64,000 bases of DNA from Campylorhamphus procurvoides (taxonomy: Eukaryota > Chordata > Aves > Passeriformes > Dendrocolaptidae), in assembly GCA_013396655.1 (NCBI GenBank), contig WBMV01004987.1:496376-560375 (forward strand), read 5' to 3'. Below, in pieces: positions 41,707 to 64,000 of the stretch. The notes beneath the pieces are model-generated. The model was given only the letters and a program-made list of their open reading frames with translations, was not told the origin of the DNA and made no database searches. Positions within the stretch are counted from its first letter, which is position 1. Every line of letters begins with the position of its first letter. Position numbers and translations under genes: made by a program.

Positions 41707-41744
41707 GGGGGCTGCGGGGCGGTGCGGGGGCTGCGGGGCGGTGC
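41707..41744 (+). repeat. 19-bp GC-rich tandem duplication with G-quadruplex potential
   Basis: Two perfect adjacent copies of GGGGGCTGCGGGGCGGTGC occupy 41707-41725 and 41726-41744. Together they give four G-runs (41707-41711, 41716-41719, 41726-41730, 41735-41738) separated by loops of 4, 6 and 4 bases, a standard G-quadruplex pattern on the + strand. The block lies in the presumed VSTM2B promoter or 5' UTR, about 20 bases before an assembly gap, which it may have caused. Confidence 0.8.
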
Positions 41745-41765
41745 CCGGCGCGGTGGGCGGTGCGG

Positions 41766-41766
41766 N
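41766..41766. other. Assembly gap (single N) in the VSTM2B CpG island
   Basis: A lone N interrupts the sequence between very GC-rich DNA and a more AT-rich run starting TTTATATTT. By analogy with the other Ns in this window, which sit at contig joins, it probably stands for missing sequence of unknown length rather than one uncertain base. Any promoter or 5' UTR annotation across it is unsafe. Confidence 0.7.
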
Positions 41767-41851
41767 TTTATATTTGTTTCTCCACAAACCAAGGTTAGCC
41801 GGGTGGCTTTGGCTTTTTGGGAAGGAGCCCTGCCCCGGCCCGCGGTGTGCG

Positions 41852-41860
41852 ATGGATTGA
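41852..41860 (+). promoter_or_regulatory. Minimal upstream ORF (ATG-GAT-TGA) in the putative 5' UTR
   Basis: An ATG followed by one sense codon and a stop lies 55 bases before the end of the proposed 5' UTR. If it is transcribed, ribosomes would start and stop at once, and such tiny upstream ORFs can lower main-ORF translation. Base -3 is a G and +4 is a G, a fair initiation context. The transcription start is unknown, so its presence in the mRNA is inference. Confidence 0.35.
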
Positions 41861-41915
41861 GGCGTGCCCGGCTGCGCCCCCAGCCCGGCCCCCGCCCGCA
41901 GCCCACACCGATGCG

Positions 41916-60998
<19,083 letters not shown>

Positions 60999-61620
60999 CG
61001 GACTACTCCCTCCAATCCTCCTCAGCCAAACAGAAAGGAACCTATTTAATAACAGACAAAACCCCTGACAAAGAAATACCTACAGTTTTAAAGATGGACA
61101 GAAAGAGACTGAAAGAAGCATGATAAATTCTACATAGGGGGAAAAACATATTTTTTGGGATGCCACAGAAAAATAAACCACATAGAATAATGCATCTAGT
61201 TTCCAGACTCTATGGTGTAAAGCCCTGCTCTGTGCATGGCACTTATGATTTCTCTATTTTAATGTAATATTTTTTCTTTTCTAAACCTTTCCTCTGACTC
61301 TTCATTTTGCACGAACTGTTGAGCAGTTATCTTTATGACAATATGTAAAGATGTTGGGTCAAACCCTTCCTAAGAAAGGAAATATTTTTAGTAGATTATT
61401 GTGTTTAGGTTTTTTGGATTTCCTTTTTCTTTTTTAATTAAATTATTTCTTTTGGAGACATAAAAAAGGTACATCCTACCATAATTAATATTCACTGTCA
61501 ATAATATTTATTTTTAAATGAAGATTGGGAACAAGGTAAGACATTTGTTTATAAACTGTATTGTATATTGCTGAATAACAGTTGAATAAAAAGATTTTGA
61601 AATAAAGTTTTTACAGATGT
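60999..61620 (+). other. VSTM2B: VSTM2B 3' UTR
   Basis: About 0.6 kb of AT-rich sequence after the stop codon, with one AU-rich pentamer ATTTA (61506-61510). It ends with two polyadenylation signals and a GT-rich downstream element. I see no ORF or mobile element in it. Confidence 0.75.
61585..61606 (+). terminator. VSTM2B: Tandem AATAAA polyadenylation signals of VSTM2B
   Basis: Two canonical AATAAA hexamers at 61585-61590 and 61601-61606 are followed by a GT-rich element (61616-61640, TGTGTGTGCC...). Cleavage is expected roughly 10-25 bases after the second hexamer. This is the best-supported 3' end in the window. Confidence 0.85.
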
Positions 61621-64000
61621 GTGTGCCTTTCCCTGTGTCCTGAAGGCTCCTGAAGAGGTTTCATGGCTCCGTGTTCCCTACCTTGTCACAACACAGAGAC
61701 CCGAGGAAAGATGCAACACAAACAAATTAAAATTGAAAGCAATTCCTTTTCAGACAGCCTCGCCTAATGCCAAACCCCACAGCACAATGTGCTGGCAGCT
61801 GCTCACAGGCTGTAGCTGTGTTTTCCTGTGGGAACACCAGTTATCACTGGGCAGTTAATCCAAGGTCTATCAGATGGGCAGTGGGACAGTGTGTGGCATT
61901 CAAGGTAAGTTCCTTTGGTTTGGTCCAGGCCTCTCTGAAAAAGGGATGAATCAAGTAGTGGAAAATGAACACAAAAATAATTCAACCTGGAATGTTATAG
62001 TCACTAGATCTGGTTCCAAGATTTGTTTAAAATATATTCAGATTTTTAAAAATACGTGGTTATGTCCCTTTTCTTACCGAAGTGAGCTTTCTCTAATGAA
62101 GTTTTTTTATAGTAAATACAGCAGTTACTTTTCTTTTCCAAAAACTTGTTTTTCAGGCAAGGCAATAGGATGACTTGGTAAAGAAACATGACCTTCTTTA
62201 GCTGAATTTAGTGAAGTACCTTGAAATCTTCTGTGCCTGACTGTGACTCTCGTCCTTTCATTTGCGTGGCATTTTAGAAAGGACCTTCATTGTGGAAAAG
62301 GTAAAGTGACAGCTCCAGTGCCAGCAGGACTCTGCCTGCAGGAGCTGGGGAGCAAAGGCAGGGCATGCCACTGCCTCACCTCGTACCCGAGTGCTCTTCT
62401 AGGAGGGCAGGAAGGGATTGTCATTTTCTCACATGGTCAGAATTGTTTTTCTAGGACTGCCAGTGACAGTGAGGGATTTGCGTCACACACTCACTAGGTT
62501 TGAGAGCAAAGCAAGTGTGTTTCATATGTGCTCCTACATTGCAAAAGCCCTCTAATACTGGGGCAAACTTGCCAAAAGTGGTAAAAGATTTGCAAGGAGG
62601 TTCGTTCCATTAATGCCAGCTGTAGGATCACATGGATTGCTGAATAATCCATAATCAACCCACAAGAAGCAGAATTGTTCTTTGGAAGAACTTGGAAGTG
62701 GTCGTTGCAAGGCTGGAAGTGCATCAGAGCATGAGACACTGAAGAGCACAGTCCTTGACTTCCATATGCACATGGGAGGGCCAGGCTTTTATAAACTATA
62801 AGGAAAAGGACCACATCTAGCCCATGTCTGGTATTCCTGTCTGGGAATTTGTTCAAGGACAGTTACTCCAGCAGAGGAACGTGTGGAGTCTGCAATGTCA
62901 GGAGAGCTCTAACCCTTCGAGCGAGGGCTGGCCGTGCAAGTGAAATCTGCCTGGGTGTGGACCGGGGCTCCTCTGCCCAGCTCGTCATCGCTGCTGCTGT
63001 TCTGTCACGGGCAGGGAATATTTCTCAGGGCTTCATCTTCCTTCTGAGGGAATGGACTAGAATTTTTCCACAAGAGGAAGAAGAACATCTGCCTAAACTG
63101 ATCTAAAGAAATAGCTGGAGCATGTCTATCTAGGAGTAGTTATGCTGCTTTTTCAACTTCAGCCATACCTCAGCTGGTCTCTGAGTAAACAGGTGTCTGC
63201 TTTGCTCTGATCCTTTTGTTTCATCACTTACAGAGTACGTTGTCTCTTGAATTGAACACTGTGTGTTTTGGAGGAAATACATCATCCTGAGCTTGTCCTT
63301 CCCTTCCTTTTGTAGCCTGTTACCTGCACAGGAATGTGGCAGCAACTGCAAGTTTTGTGTGCAGTGGCAGGAATAGAATTATCAAGGTCTTTTATACTTT
63401 AATCACATTAAAGGTGAAAAAATATTAAATCTGCAACTAAAAGTAACTTTCTTTTATCCCTTCTGAGATCAGAATTAAGTGTGCCACAGTAGGAACAATA
63501 TAACAATTCTTATATTCCAATTCACATGAAACCTCAGAACTACTAAACAATAACCTCAGGATTTGATGAAAAATCTCTAACATGAGCAATAGGCATCTTT
63601 TCTTTCCAGCAAACACCTGCACACATGGAGAGATAACTCATTCTCAGCACACAGGATAACTCCAACTAGGGAGCAGATTGCCAAGATAACCTGGCTCTAC
63701 CTTCCCTATATTTCTGCCTTCAAAAATGTGCAGAATGAGTTGAGGAGCTCAGCCCCTACAGCCCAGTTTTGGGGCCATGGTTTCCACATTTGGGCCAGTT
63801 CTTTCTTTGAAAATACACCGTCTGTAATTGGCCCTGTATTCCTGCAGTGCAGGGAAAATAACTGGCTAAAGAAGACGTTGCAGCTTTCGGTACAGTATTT
63901 AGTCTTTAAAAAGCATTTAAGGGAATGAGAAACATTCTGAAGAAAAATTGTAAAGAATTTGAAGCCTTATTGCTTGTGAGTGTGTTAAGAACTTCTGCTA
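61621..64000. other. Noncoding 3' flank of VSTM2B
   Basis: About 2.4 kb of ordinary sequence after the polyadenylation site, with no exon, repeat or RNA gene that I recognise. Open frames up to 120 codons on the minus strand (62494-62856) have no known motif. Confidence 0.7.

Overview
The window looks like nuclear DNA from a bird, probably a passerine. It is AT-rich and very gene-poor, with sharp GC-rich CpG islands. I recognise only one interspersed repeat, a decayed CR1 LINE fragment near 52.2-52.6 kb; CR1 elements are typical of birds and other sauropsids. There is no operon structure, no bacterial gene density, and the one gene has spliced exons with GT-AG junctions. The species assignment is inference.

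The only gene I can support is VSTM2B (V-set and transmembrane domain containing 2B) on the + strand, from a CpG-island promoter near 41.6-42.5 kb to polyadenylation signals near 61.6 kb. Its exons are: exon 1, signal peptide (41916-41988); exon 2, first half of the V-set domain (42562-42746); exon 3, a 30-nt microexon (44332-44361); exon 4, second half of the V-set domain plus an Ala/Ser/Thr-rich linker; and exon 5, the hydrophobic C-terminal tail (60910-60998). Exons 4 and 5 are separated by about 15 kb of intron.

The most important observation is that exon 4 is broken and out of order in this assembly. Its 3' part (45084-45215) lies upstream of its 5' part (45631-45793), and single N characters mark every join (45083, 45351, 45794). 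A 199-bp block is present twice at 98.5% identity (44884-45082 and 45352-45550), and a 7-bp overlap joins the end of one piece to the start of another. The natural order is piece A (to 45082), piece C (45352-45793), a missing linker segment, piece B (45084-45350), then piece D (45795 onward). A gene model built on the given order will lose or scramble the protein.

Layout: 1-41.56 kb is noncoding, with short simple repeats and some stretches that resemble conserved noncoding DNA. 41.56-61.62 kb is VSTM2B with its introns. 61.62-64 kb is noncoding 3' flank. I found no tRNA, rRNA, CRISPR array, intact mobile element or second protein-coding gene. I found no sign of a new multi-gene system; the items worth following up are the assembly error, the compositional mosaic of the single gene, and a few regulatory-looking motifs.
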